From the NCBI GenBank assembly GCA_000827265.1, contig KN834756.1, positions 546,746 to 610,745 on the forward strand: a stretch of 64,000 nucleotides of DNA, given 5' to 3'. Below the pieces are notes generated by a model, which was not told the DNA's origin, made no database searches, and saw nothing but the letters and a program-made list of their open reading frames with translations. This DNA comes from Collybiopsis luxurians FD-317 M1 (taxonomy: Eukaryota > Basidiomycota > Agaricomycetes > Agaricales > Omphalotaceae). A program made the position numbers and the translations under genes. The first letter of the stretch is position 1; every line of letters begins with the position of its first letter. This document shows positions 25,191-37,495 of the stretch, piece after piece.

Positions 25191-26025
25191 AGGAAGGATG
25201 TCTTCAAGTACCAGTGAAAGTTGACGAATGTTTTAGCTCTGGGTGATGGTTCTTTGCGGTAACTGTCTTGAGTTGAACGAGTCATTTATATACTACAACA
25301 AACAGTTTTTAAAAAATCAAGGGTGTGTGTGTGCGTGTGCGGACCGCAACGGCAGGTGCTCAGTACTGAGCCCCGCAGTAGAGGAGGATGCATGACAAAA
25401 GACGGAGAAGAACGTGGTAATACGATCTCCAACAGCAAGTTTGAACTTGCCGCCGGGCAGTTGCACAAAGCTAGAGGCGAAACATACAGGAGTGTTGCGG
25501 TCACTTTGCATTCCTTAATTCCAAAACCAAGAGGAAGCGATCATGAAGAGTGTTGAGGGACCCATAATATCGAGCATTGGAGCCGAAACGCGCTAAAAAA
25601 TTCGGCCGTTCCAATTTTGAATTCAGCTTGTTATGAGGCGATTACTTCAAGGGTCCCCCATTACCCCAAAGGCGATTAGCCATCATGCTGGCCACATTTT
25701 TTCACAGGAAAAGTTGGAGTCTTCCTTTTAATAAATATGAGAGAGGTTTGGCTTTTGTGGTTTATCAGACTTTTGACGGAGCAGCAGTGCGCATGGCATG
25801 TAGAGTTTCGCGTTCGAAGTCATCCGTGATTTTCCTTTTGTGGAAGGGATGACTCATATCCGCGTAGTTTCAAAGTCACGTTCTCAATATGCTCCTTAAA
25901 CCTGAACCTCAACCATCGCGGGTTGATAATAATTTCATTTGCGGTTCACCACATTGGCCCACACTGGTGCCTCCTAACTGCGCCCGCTACTCGCCCTCAT
26001 TTCGGTGTCTTGATCGCAGTCGGCC
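25191..26025. other. Divergent intergenic region, methyltransferase/DNA polymerase
   Basis: No gene recognised. It contains a short GT-rich tract at about 25322-25340. It must hold the promoters of both flanking genes. No clear TATA box or known factor site was picked out. Confidence 0.5.
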
Positions 26026-29000
26026 ATGATGAAGTCCAAACAACTTTTCTTCAATCGATTAGATGAACTTTTAGATTGTTCGGATAGCGATAGCGGAACG
26101 CGGTACATCGTCCGGATGACTAGCGGCTGCGCGAAGTGCGTATCAACAGCTTTCTCACGGTTTTTTAGCTTATTTTCTTATTTTAGCAACAGCGAACAGG
26201 AAGGCCCGGGTCTGGAAATCCCTTCAAGGTTTCATATGTCATTTCTTGGTACCCTTGCGCCATGCTCTAACAGTGCGTTCTTCTACAGAGGCATCAAGCG
26301 CAAATTAGCCGGATCGTCTGCCTTGCGCTTTCAATCTCCGCGAAATAAACGACTCAAAGGTGCAGCCAATCAATTTATATCTAATGCGCGGCTAGACGAT
26401 CAAATCGCTACGTCAGAAGGGTACGTTCCTTTTTTGTTCAACGGAAAAACTCACAAACGGGTTCAATCGAATGTTCTGTTGCTCTTTCCTGTTAGAAATG
26501 AAAACAAGGATGTTGGCTATGAGGCTTCTACCCCAAAAATATTGACGCCAGCAGGTTCTGTAACACCGGAGTTTGAGCCCATTTCCGTTTCTAGTAAACA
26601 TGCCATTCGTAGAAAGCGAAAATCCGCGGAAGTGGATAAAGTCACTGCGGGGGCTCCAGCTCAAGTTGAGGAGGCAATGAATATTGATGAGGAGGTTTTT
26701 GAGCGCAAAGGGACAGCAGCGTCACTGTCCGCGATGAGGTTGGCGGATACATACCCCTACACGTCTTCTGCACCGTCCTCTCCTATTGAGGACGCGAGTG
26801 CCTTTTCTGCAGCACAGCGTAAACCACCTGCACCTCAAATATCTATTCTCGACCTGAATATGGCTCAGGCGGTCGAGTCTGCAGCCAGAAAGGCAGCAGA
26901 ACGTACCGCAACGGCGAATAAGTCCGCTTCGATGAAACTTCTCCCAAAGAGACTTCTACTTCGTCCTGTGGTTGACCCTGCTGCCGACCAGACGTCGATA
27001 ATCGACAACTTTTCGACTTCGGCTCCTACGTCCCCCGAGCCTCGATCTCCCTCTCCAGTTCCGACCAAATCCGGCAAGTCATCCAAGAGCGCGCTCAAAC
27101 CGGGCAAGGTTCCGAAAACAGCTATCAAATCTACAGCGAAAGCAAAGGGTAAACAGAAGCCGGAAAAGCAAAGCGTTTATGATTGGACGATCGCTGAACA
27201 AGAACTCTGGATTACTGGAAAGAAGAAACCTGACCCGAGGCTTGTTCAGTTTCTTGGAGGGTTTACTATCTTCTACGTTGGTTTTGATTTTTCGAGCCGA
27301 TACATGATCGATGACGGAACAAGCAAGTGTATTAAGATTGTGAGACATTGTTGCTCATTTCTGCGTCACTTTTCTCATTCGCTCCGCAGATTCTGAGGCA
27401 CGGAGGCCAAGTAGCTCCTACGTACGACCCTTCCAAGGTTACCCATGTTGTGCTGGCGAAGGGCGTTTCCAAAGCCCACCTCCTCCGAGCTGCCAAAGTT
27501 AAGAGTTTGACAGACATTCCTGAACATATTCCTCTCCTCGAATGGAGGTGGATCAATGCCTTGCAAAGCATGAATCCGGATATGGAGCGAGGTAGGCCTC
27601 CTCGAGAGATTCGCCTTATTCCGGATGAGAGGCTTTTCAGCTATGGCCACTTTTCTGAACGACTTCCGCCGGTATTCCTACACCCAATGGGCCGGAAGCA
27701 GTCTCTGAAGCGCAATGCTTCTAAGGGCAGTGGTGAGATCAGTCATATTTCGTAAGTCTCAGGCTGTACCGGGAGAAAACGAATCACTGAGGTGTTTTGC
27801 TAGTCAATATTCTGCCGATGAGCATGACTCGAACAAAGAGGAATCAGATGACGAACAGCTTGCGTCCCGTCAGCGTGCAGTTGTCAATCGAGGATTGAAG
27901 AAGTCGGCCCCTTCTCGGGTTCCGTTGAACTTGAAACCCATTTTAAATGAAATTTCCGATCCGCTACTTCAGTGTTTCGTTGAAGTAAACCAGCGCGAGC
28001 AATACTTCCCTCAGGTATGACCACGTCGTATCAGAAGAACTATAACTCAAGTTACTTTAGTATAGAAACATGTTCGACTCGGACACCGAGACGTCCGACT
28101 TTGAGTCCAATGAAGAGACTCTTGGACCAAAGCGTGGGGTATGAATATCCGAATCGAAACTCATATAGAATTAATTCAGTCGTCCAGGGTTGGCTCTGTA
28201 AGGACCCTACTCTACGAGCGACTCCGTGTGTAAACGAAGACATCATTGAGAAGGTTCAACGGGCTGTTTCTCATTGGGCCGTCATTCATTCTGACTCACT
28301 TTCTGTATAGCTCGAGGAGCTCAAGGCGATCCATGCTGCTAAACCTATGGACGATGATAAATGGAGAGTGTTCAGTTTGAACAAGGGTAGGTTCTTTCTC
28401 TCATGATACTGGTCGGCGGAATCCTCATATGAACGCAATATAGCTATACGAGCTCTTCGAGCTCATCCGAAGCGAATACGATCGGTCGAAGAGGCGAAGA
28501 AGATTAATGGCATAGCTGAGAAAACGGCTCTGAAGGTCACTCCATTTCTCCGACTTACGTGCGCGTCCGTTGAGAATGGGGTAGATCATGGAAATCATCG
28601 ATACTGGTGATCTTAGGCGCATCGAATTCGAGCGCACAGAGGACGTCTTGGCCACTTCGGTGTTCACGAAAATTTATGGTGTCGGTTCGTTAATGTTTGG
28701 ATTGCATAATCCACGGCTGTTCATCGGATCTCCACAGGTCAGAAGACAGCGCAAATGTGGTACAACAATGGATGCCGGACACTGGACGATCTTCGAAATG
28801 GCAAGGGAGGTGTCAAGCTAAACGAAGGTCAAGAGATCGGCCTTGAGTTCTACGACGGTACGCTGCCTTGAGCGTTTTGATCCATCCGCGACTTGGGTTT
28901 GAAGTAGAGCTTCTAGATCTTAACACTCGTATGCCTCGGGAAGAGGCCAAAGCCATTTTTGAGCTCATCAAACCTATTGGTACGTGTGAAGCACATTCCT

Positions 29001-29929
29001 ATCCCGCGCTGATCTATTGACCCAACGTGCAGCTCTTGGTATCGACCCCGATTTGTTCGTCGAAATTATGGGAAGCTATCGGAGGTAACGGATTCTTTTC
29101 TCATCATCACCGTCGTTGAGGCTTACCCAAGAACACGAAACAGAGGCAAGGCAGACTGCGGCGATATCGATATACTTATCACCCGATGCCCTGATGACGG
29201 GCGTACCCATAAGGGTAATCTTTGTACCCACATATGTTGATTGAATTATTCACTCTCATTTGTATCTATCCAGGGGTACTCCGCCAGCTTATTGATAAGC
29301 TTCACAAGGCTGGAATACTTACTGAGGACCTAGCCCTCCCTGATTACTCGAAGCCGCTTGAGGCTGTCTACCATGGCATATGCCGTCTGCCCAATGTCAA
29401 AGGTGCACGACGAAGGCGCATCGACTTTCTAACTGTTCCATGGAGCTCCAAAGGAGGAGCCCTGCTGTACTATACGGTTCGTCGACTCTAAACTGTCTCG
29501 GATATTTGTTTTGCGATTGACATGATATGCTTTCGCGGAGCATAGGGGGACGATATCGTGAGTATCGTGGTAATCTCGCGGTCGCCTTAAGTTGACTGGA
29601 TTTTTTTGTAGTTCAACCGTTCGATGCGACTTTTGGCTAACAAGATTGGTTACTCGCTTAATCAACGCGGCCTTTATGCCGGAGTCGTACGCGACCCCAA
29701 AAATCGTATTGTCAAACTGAACACAGGTAGATTCCTCTTGAAATCCATCTTTTCTTCTTCCTCACCCACGATATCTATAGGGAACTTGATTGCCTCTGAA
29801 ACGGAACGACAGATTTTCGACAAGCTCGGGGTTCCGTGGCGGGAACCCCGTGAGCGTGTAACTTATTACGAAGATATTGTCAAAGCGAACGAGCGGAAGG
29901 AGAAGAAGGCGAAGGAGAAAAAGGGTTGA
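26026..29929 (+). CDS. POL4: Family X DNA polymerase, lambda type (BRCT + Pol beta core)
   Basis: Nineteen exons join in frame to about 968 aa: a Ser/Pro/Lys-rich N-terminus, a BRCT domain around 27160-27570 (LELRHG-type strand ILRHGGQVAPTYDPSKVTHV and LLEWRWINALQS), a Ser/Pro hinge, the 8-kDa/HhH region (KWRVFSLNKAIRALRAHPKR, INGIAEKTA), fingers with IYGVGQKTAQMWY, and the palm with catalytic Asp residues in MGSYRRGKADCGDIDILI and in RRRIDFL. The C-terminus has FNRSMRLLANKIGYSL and GVPWREPRERV. Layout and motifs match Pol lambda and fungal Pol4, which fill gaps in base excision repair and end joining in the nucleus. The first three introns (26136-26186, 26229-26288, 26421-26495) are all multiples of three and stop-free, so the N-terminal exon count is less certain. 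Exon 17 is only 12 nt. Confidence 0.9.
29546..29557 (+). other. 12-nt microexon of the DNA polymerase gene
   Basis: Four codons (GDDI) lie between an acceptor CATAG and a donor GTGAGT. They restore the family sequence between LLYYT and FNRSMR; skipping them would keep frame but delete the loop before the FNRSMR motif. Confidence 0.8.
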
Positions 29930-31585
29930 GCTTTTTTTGTTGTTGTACCACTATTCGGTTTGTACGATAACCAGCGGACACTGTTGTAGAATCCGTGACG
30001 ATATGACTGTACAACGTGTACCAGCGGTGTAGCGTAGACTGTACTAGAAGTTTGTACGACCAGCACTGTTACAAGAAGTTTCGCTGCTTGAATAAAAATT
30101 ATAAACGACGAGGGCAGGTTGTGGCCGAGAAGTCAAGGGACAAATCTTCAAGTACCTTGTTAGACGGTTTGAACTTGAGGATACATTACTTGCTTGAGGC
30201 CCTGCCTTTGAAGATGGGCTAACGCTGCCACATGGCGGCTAATCATACCCTTTGCTCGTCTACTGACTTGAACGCCGCCGCCTTGTGGCTTGGTGGGCTT
30301 GGTTTAATAATATGACTGTACAGTGATAAGTGCACTATCAGTATATTCGATTTCTGGTCTTAAACCACCATCATCTCGTGCCCAACTTTAGCTTATGGGT
30401 CTGATTGTTGGCCAACTCCCTCAGCGTTCAATTTGCTAAAATCTTATGTGCAGATAGTTGAGCTCCTTTTAGGCTCATACTACCAGTTTTTTGGGTCGCC
30501 TCTTCCTATTGTTTGTGGTGGGCATGGTCGACGGCAACGAGAAGCTTATTTTTATTCTTCCATGCCATGCCATCTCACTGGAATGACCTACAATTCTCTG
30601 TTTGTTTTTGGACTGTCGGCCAACTTCTCCCTCAGCAGTCTTACATGCAGATAGTCAAGCTCCTTAGACTCCTACTGCCAGTTTTTTGGGTTGCTTCTTG
30701 TGAGGGCGTTACCAAACCCTCTATATCGGACAAAGAGGAAAGAGCGAGGAGGTTCAATAGCTAATAATGGCGTTGCTTCGACAAGCGTACTACATAATCA
30801 TAATACTGTTAAATCCAGACATATACTATATAATATGTAGAATATGAGATACCTGAAACATGATCAAGCGGCGAGGCGGCGATCAGTACCCTTACACTTC
30901 TCCTAATTCTTCACTGTGGATGTGGTTGATGGCACGGTAAGCTTATTTTTTCATTGCTCCGTGACATGCGCTTTTACATCATGATGCTGGTCTCGTAGAT
31001 GAGGTCTCACTAGTGTGACCCACGAGTCCTTGCTCATTTATGCTCGCCGTTTACACCACCTTTTAGTGGTTGTCTCGCTTTCGAGGTTCCCCAGGTCCCT
31101 GCGTTGTGTTGTTTGTTTGGTGTGTCAGTGACCCGCTGTTGGTATTGTGGAATGTTCAGGCCTCTATACCCTACACCATTGTCTTGAGCCTCAGAATTCA
31201 AGTAAGGCTGTTGCGCATGTCCTTTGCCATAATCTTACCTAGGTTGGACAGCATCCCTTTGCTTCTGAATGTCTTCACTGGTCAAAAACATTCGGGAACA
31301 CTTTAAGTATCAGGATGGTCGACAATGAATCTGCCGCTTTGCAGTGCACTGTGTGGTATTGTTGTGAGGGGCTATGTTTGACTGGAAATTGGTTCCATGT
31401 ACTTCCTGTGAAGTTTGTTCATGCCAATTCGGACACTTGGATTGAAACACCGACAGCCCGACTTTTAACTTCAATCAAGTCCGTGGCTCAAAGACCCTCC
31501 TAAAAAGAAACAAAGAAAAATATCAACCAGCCTATAATAGGGATAATCCAGCCCCATCCATTGTAAAAAGTGCAACTTGTAAGGT
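29930..31585. other. Non-coding region with local imperfect repeats
   Basis: No gene recognised. A unit of about 60 bp (TGCAGATAGTTGAGCTCC... to TTTTTTGGGT) at 30452-30500 recurs imperfectly at about 30645-30690, and a GGTAAGCTTATTTTT-like piece recurs near 30940. The part from about 31400 onward is similar to 42270-42540 and belongs to the duplicated tail of the next gene. Confidence 0.45.
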
Positions 31586-31593
31586 ATACGCAG

Positions 31594-32248
31594 TGATGTT
31601 GCCGCGGCTAAGCCGAAGACACTTCCGGCTCAAAATTTAAATTGAATTTTTTTGTCTCATGATAGTGTATGGAACTCGCAAGGGCATCCCAAATGATAGA
31701 GGGAACTTATGTGCATGTCTTCAGAAGAGACAAGGTATCGATCTATTCACTCAGTGGATAAGCATTTTGTAATTACATTTATGGGGCCCTGCTTGAGCTG
31801 AGCCGCGGCTCCGATCGGTATTTTGTGAATGAAACCTGAGCTACGGGTCTTGCGTGCATGATACTGTTAGTGCCATCGAAAGGGCTTAAACATGAGAAAC
31901 CTACAGCGCATAGGTTAATGTTAGAAACGGAGTTGCAATGCTCCGTACAATCCGCTTTGGCATTACCATATTTGATTCCGCCACATACATCGTTTGCCTC
32001 CGCTCACGTTCCTGCTTACATATAAACTGTATAGTAGCTAGGGTATACACCAGCCACTGTATCCGGACACCCCAGTTGTTCTACGATCAACTGAGGTGAG
32101 TCGTACAATATTTTAGTCTATACCGATACTGATACTCATTATGTAGATATCTACCTAACAGTTAACACCACAAGGGATATCCTCGCACCAAAAAATGCCA
32201 TATTTGAATTAAGCTGGAAGGGTCTTCGGCTAAGCTGCGGCAACGCTA
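31594..32248. mobile_element. hAT-like non-autonomous element, 655 bp
   Basis: The ends are imperfect inverted repeats of about 40 bp: the left end reads TGATGTTGCCGCGGCTAAGC and the reverse-complemented right end reads TAGCGTTGCCGCAGCTTAGC, both followed by CGAAGAC. The flanks are ATACGCAG (31586-31593) and ATACAAAG (32249-32256), an 8-bp target duplication with two changes. The duplicate locus near 42535 has the same flanking sequence without the element, a preserved empty site. The GTTGCCGCGG core is shared with the three shorter elements elsewhere in the window. No transposase is encoded. Confidence 0.8.
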
Positions 32249-32318
32249 ATACAAAGTAGTCACCAGAGCACTCAAACCACACAATATTTTCTGGGATTTA
32301 CAAGGTAAGATTTACTTT

Positions 32319-33623
32319 TCACTGATAAGGGTACTTACCATTTTCAGAAACATTGCACCCAGCCCCTGAAATTCTTCTGATACAGGGTTGGGAATCTATT
32401 TCATCATTTATATCTATATCCTGCCCGACGGAGATGTGAATAGTTGATGTACTCTCTCCGCTGGGAGAGCTGGGAAAACCCTGAAGTGCCAGGCTTTGGG
32501 CTGTCTGGACTTGTTGATTTTCTGCAAATACCAAAGCTGGAAGCGGGAGGCTTTGGGTGGTCTGGACCTGCTGACTTCTGGTAAATGCAGCCGCTCGTAT
32601 GATGATAAGGTCAAAAGCAATGCCAGACACTTCAACTCCCTGGACAATTGATATATGACTTTAATGGAATTATATTGAATCATGGAATGGGACTCACAAC
32701 ATCTGAAGTGATGTAGATTGAATTACTTCTTGAGAGGTAAGTTGCAAAGGTAATAAGAGACATGCTGGTATTTAGAACACCAGAGTCAATCATTACTCTT
32801 ATGGTATTTGTCAAGTATGAAGGGCGATTGGCGGAAGATGATGCTGCTAGTATTGAATTTCGGGCAATTTCCCTCGTTTCCCGGTGAATCTTCCAGATTC
32901 GGTAGACTATAAGTGCTGCAAAGTTCTCAGTTATTGCGACCTGCTATCGGAGGAAAAGTCGCGAACATGTTGTGAGAATATTCAATGTAATTGTGCTTAG
33001 CCAAAATACATGAAATGTTGGTAAAAGTATAGAGTTTTCCAGTGTTATGCTTGGGCCAGATTTGACTTGAAGGATGAATGCCACTATGGTTGAGGCAGTA
33101 ACACCTATCCATAGTACCAGTGGTACACTGATCACTGCCCAGGATTCATTATAGATAAGCCAGCAACGGTAAATCTAATCCAAAACATCAAGGTGTGGAG
33201 ATGGCTGAAGTCACGGAAAGAATTCACAAGTAGAGCATCCCCTATCAAAGCTTGGACCACAATATCTATACCCTAAGGTATACCTCAATGATGCGAAGAT
33301 GCCAATGAAGATCAAAGACATACCTTGAATATATTAATCCAGTCTAACAAATTTGTGAACTTTGCCACTGGTCCCTCTGGCGAGGTTACAAACGCCTCTA
33401 AATGTCGCACAACTTCAAGAACAACATCCAATGTACCCACGATCCACATAAGGCCAGCAACGGTGAACATTAACCATTTCACCGAAGATCGATTTTGACC
33501 ACGTTTTCGGAAGCTTAAAGTACGTTGAATGCAGGCTGCGGTTGAAGTGCAGAAGAGCCCATAACACATGCTTTGCAAAAACAGAGCAAGGATTTGAGCC
33601 TGCAGGAAACCTATGGGGGCCAT
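32319..33623 (-). CDS. Seven-pass Agaricomycete membrane protein
   Basis: Starts at ATG 33623 with MAPIGFLQAQILALFLQSMC, a hydrophobic first helix. Further helices follow in exon pieces: WLMFTVAGLMWIVGTLDVVL, IVVQALIGDALL, the conserved YRCWLIYNESWAVISVPLVL, a TASTIVAFILQ helix, and near 32920 a loop reading FAALIVYRIWKIHRETREI. The last helix precedes GIAFDLIIIRAAAF, followed by a Gln/Ser/Pro-rich tail of about 80 residues. The pattern matches a large family of uncharacterised plasma-membrane proteins in mushroom fungi. The stop at 32319 assumes that a good donor (GTAAGT, in the final residues) is not used. If it is, coding sequence would run on into the site where the 655-bp element is inserted. 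A truncated copy of the tail is at 42455-42953. Confidence 0.75.
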
Positions 33624-35164
33624 ACCAAAAGGAATGTGTAAGAGCTTGGTAAGACTACATGATCGAGCACCGAAATATGTTACAAAAGCGTGCGATCATT
33701 TTGAGCTCAAAATTGTACATCTATTTGAAGATCTTACAACATCATTTAATCTTCCTCAAGGTGTTTTACGCAGTTCAAAGCCTCAAGATCTTGCTCGAGA
33801 TTGAATATAAATGTCTTCGGTTCCTTGTGAAACCGCCTCCTTTGCTCCTACTTTACTTCTTTGCACGCGCATGGACTTGACATAGCCCCGCCGCAGAAGT
33901 CAACTCCGGATTACGGCCAGGTGGCACCTCACCATCCTTATTCTGGACTTATTAAAGCGCTTGATGCCTTGTCGAGGTCAGCACATGGAAATGCTTAACG
34001 CTGTTTGGAAACCCCAGACGATTCACCCATGTTGAATTTGAACGTGTTGTGTGCGTTCAGAAACCTATTCATGAGTTCTGGATGCCAGTTTCAATGGAAT
34101 TGACAATGTGAATGAAAGAAGGATGTGATTAGTGTCGACGGCGGGAGCAATATGAAACTTAAGGCTTATCGTCTATGGGTACGATGAGTGTTTAATCGGT
34201 TCACGAGGAGAGCTTGCGTGGCAGAACAAGGGTTCAAATTGCCAATGAAGATAATCTGCACCCTGGTTCGGACTAATACAAACTGGTTGCAAAAGGAATG
34301 CAGGTCGCATCATTCTCGGCGGCGTACTAGCGGTAGTTGTTGATGTACTTCAATTTGTGCATTTAGCCTTGAGATTGAAATGTGAATAGGTAACCTTTAA
34401 CTGCTAAGGGCACGTTGAAGGTATAGGAGGATTCCGAATTCCTATTACAATTAATCGACAGATGCACACTGAATGCACTAGAATGTGTACATACGAACGA
34501 TCTGATATGGATGATTCCGCAGCTTACTTGATTACCATCGGAAGTGCCGAATAGCGAGTGGGAATCAGAAAGGAGCATCGTAACGTCGCTCGTAGCACAA
34601 AGGCCTGCATTGCATAAACATCCTGGTTATCCACGTCTCTTTCCGTATTGATGTAGGTATTATCGTTTCCGATACCCTTGATTCTGCTGGCTTGGGTTCA
34701 GCCCCGTTGACGAAAGGCAAGCACGACAACTTCTTCCCCGACTCTGACCGAAGGGAGGGTTATGTTTGCATCAAACGGTCGTTATCGCCCCAAATTTGGC
34801 CCCAATAGGTAGTTCTCTCCCATGGCTTTATCTTATCTTAAATATTCTCACGTCCGCTCCGACTTACGCAGTCGGACTATTGCCTCTTTTCCTTCGTGGA
34901 GCATCCCTGCTGCAGCAGCACTGAGAGAATCTGAATTGAGGAAACTCAATGCCCTGACATTGAGATTTATTCCATCTCATTCCTCCAGGATGTCAAAGTC
35001 TTCTGCCGTTATTTGTACGTTGGCCATTCCACTATAGATCCTCACTTGTACCTATCCCTATGTCAAGATTATATGAATTTTTTACCAAAAAAAAACCAAA
35101 TTTCGGCGGCGCCCATGGACACTTAACCAATTTTTTTTTACCGAAACTCACACCAATTTTTCAT
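33624..35164. other. No recognisable gene
   Basis: Short frames only. On the minus strand around 34830-35030 a piece readable as LNVRALSFLNSDSLSAAAAG has the feel of decayed coding sequence, but it is interrupted by a stop and not assignable. Confidence 0.4.
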
Positions 35165-35395
35165 ACAGCTATTCACGAATTTGTAGCATTGTTTTTTGAA
35201 AATGCGCCTTAGTGATCGTGTTTACTTACAAACAAACTATCAATTCATTGCTCCATCCGAGCTCCATCGATGCCAGAGCAACTGTACATTTGACGGTATT
35301 CTTGTGGAGCAATGAATTAGTGGTTTGTTTGTAGGTAAACACAATCGTTAAGGTGCATTTTTTGAAAACAATGCTACAAATACATTAACAGCTGT
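35165..35395. repeat. Fold-back element with two 91-bp arms
   Basis: 35165-35255 and 35305-35395 are inverted copies at roughly 85 percent identity by eye, separated by 49 bp. Both arms contain TTTGTAGCATTG, a CTTA..GAT.GTGTTTAC block and CATTGCTCCA. No coding capacity. It would fold into a long hairpin if transcribed. Confidence 0.8.
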
Positions 35396-35453
35396 AAAGT
35401 CCCTGGTACCCGGGGAAAAATTTTTTTCATATGGGTTGGTCACGGCCACACCC

Positions 35454-36066
35454 CAGTGTTGCCGCGGTCTGGTCCGTGAACCTGAACCGGACCTCAGGTT
35501 CAGGTCCGGTTCAGGCAAAATCCTAGACCGGACCTCCAGGTGCGGTTCGAGGTTCAGCAGGTCTCTGAACCTGTGGACCTGGACCTGAACCTCTGAACCT
35601 CCAGCTCCTGTGTGACACTGGAAGGTCAATGTTTTGTAGAAATTTATAGAGTTTTAGCTCCCTCTGTTGGGAGAAGCAATCTCAAGGTAACATTTTACCC
35701 AACTACACCAGTTGCTGCTTCCAATTGACCAAATTGTACCCAAGATGTGAGCCTTATGTCATGTGATAATTATGTCATCCTCCCAAATATAGTATGATGA
35801 GCCCCTTGCACTCAGTTTGGATCATATATTAGAGTAATTATTGACTAATACATCAAAGAAATTGCACAAAGAAGTGATTTTTTTTGGAAAAATGTAAAGA
35901 AAAATTTGCTGTTTGGTTGGAGGTTCAAACCTGGTGAACCGGGTCCGAACCCGGACCTGAACCTGAGGTTCGAGGTCCGAAAATTTCCGAACCGGACCTG
36001 AGGTTCAGGTTCGAGGTTCGGCAAAAAGACCAGGTTCGCGGCCCGAACCGAACCGCGGCAACACTG
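35454..36066. mobile_element. hAT-like MITE, copy 1 (613 bp)
   Basis: Begins CAGTGTTGCCGCGG and ends with the exact reverse complement. It is flanked by a perfect 8-bp target duplication CCACACCC (35446-35453 and 36067-36074). About 130 bp inside each end are packed with GGTTCAGG/CCTGAACC words in both orientations. The middle is AT-rich and non-coding. The 8-bp duplication and CAG...CTG ends fit the hAT superfamily. Confidence 0.88.
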
Positions 36067-36074
36067 CCACACCC

Positions 36075-37495
36075 CCTTACGAAGTGATCGAAATGGTACA
36101 GTATTTTTTTCAAGATTAATTTAGTAATCGTGTGGAATAAGATCTCTCTTCTCCATGGGGAAAAGACCTAAACAATGCAGGTGCGATCTCAGCAAAAAAA
36201 AAAATTAGTTGAGATGCACGACACTGAAGCGTGACATTTCGGTCCGTAAGGCACTCCTGACTTACGAAGTGCTCGAAATAGTACAGTAGCATTGATGCAG
36301 AATACCAATTTTCCACTGCGTAGCTTGAATGGTTGCTCCACATGGAATAGGCTTTGTCAGCTAGGATGGTTGGTCCCCAGAAACAACGGCTCAGAAGAAC
36401 TTATGGGTACCGCATTTTGTCCAGCAATTCAGAGGTCACCGTGGGGTGAGATGGCATTTGGCATGCCAGCTGGTCACCAGTATCAGAGGTGTGTAACGGC
36501 TATATATTTCAGCTAGCTGCACATTGTTTCGAACACAATGACTTGTGGTTTACATCACTGCACACAAATTCTCGTAAGTTGCCACCTAAAATGGTAAGCT
36601 TATGGAAAACTTACATTAAAAAGTGTAGGAAGTTTCCTTTTATGGAAATTTATTTGTATCTATTTTTCATAAGCTTACCATAAGTGGCAAAACTTATTGA
36701 AATTTGCATTTAGAATACTGAAATGTGAGATACATATTGCTTGAGGAACTGTATGATGGTTAATCGCGCCTCCGTGCTTATTTGAACACCGCCGGCTTGC
36801 GGCTTGGGTCAACAATATTAAGTATACGGTCAGTATGCGATCAAGATGCTTCTCAAGGATCACCCACAAAAACTCGGCCAGTAAATCTCCGTCGCTCCAA
36901 AGGTGGAGACATTCAAAGGGGGGCATGAATACTTAGCTTGGATAGATAAATTGTGACTTAATGATCCACAGCTTCTTTCAAAGAACTGGGCCATGATAGA
37001 TAAGTAATTAAGCGAAAATGCACTAAACTTTCATTTTAGTAAGCATTACAGCCCTTTCACTAATTCTGGCATGTGCTGCAAGTTGACTGGGTGTTAAAAG
37101 ATGAAAAGCGAAGGAGTGTCAAGCATCATCTTGACTCTTGAGGAACTTGTCCAATTTTCCTAACTTGCTTAAATTGCATGCCACTGATGAAAAAAAAAAT
37201 TAGTTTGTGGCAAAAACTTTAATCACATCTTGCAACTTGCAGCCTGGGCAGAGTTTTGTTATATTGAGCCAGCAAAATTTGGCAGGGTCAAGTGGGGTCA
37301 AGTTAGGCAAGCAAAACTGAATTGACTACTTACTATGATGATTTTGGTAGATGAGTCGTGTCGATGATTGTTTAATACATATAATGGCGTATTTACTCCC
37401 AAAGTATGCCATTTTAGCTCCGAATATTACTAGTCGGGTATATATTCTTATGATTGTCAATGACTATATAATAAGCATATCTGACATCTTCCACT
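36075..37495. other. Non-coding region with a 28-bp direct repeat
   Basis: No gene recognised. CTTACGAAGTGATCGAAATG at 36075 recurs with two changes near 36261, about 190 bp apart. The stretch around 36760-36860 resembles 30240-30350 (both contain a GCCGCC/GCCGGC..TTG.GGCTTGG core), a dispersed repeat. Confidence 0.45.

Noticed and set aside
35454..36066. Regularly repeated short words that could look like a CRISPR array
   Set aside because: Spacing is irregular, words occur in both orientations, and the host is a fungus; they are transposon subterminal repeats.
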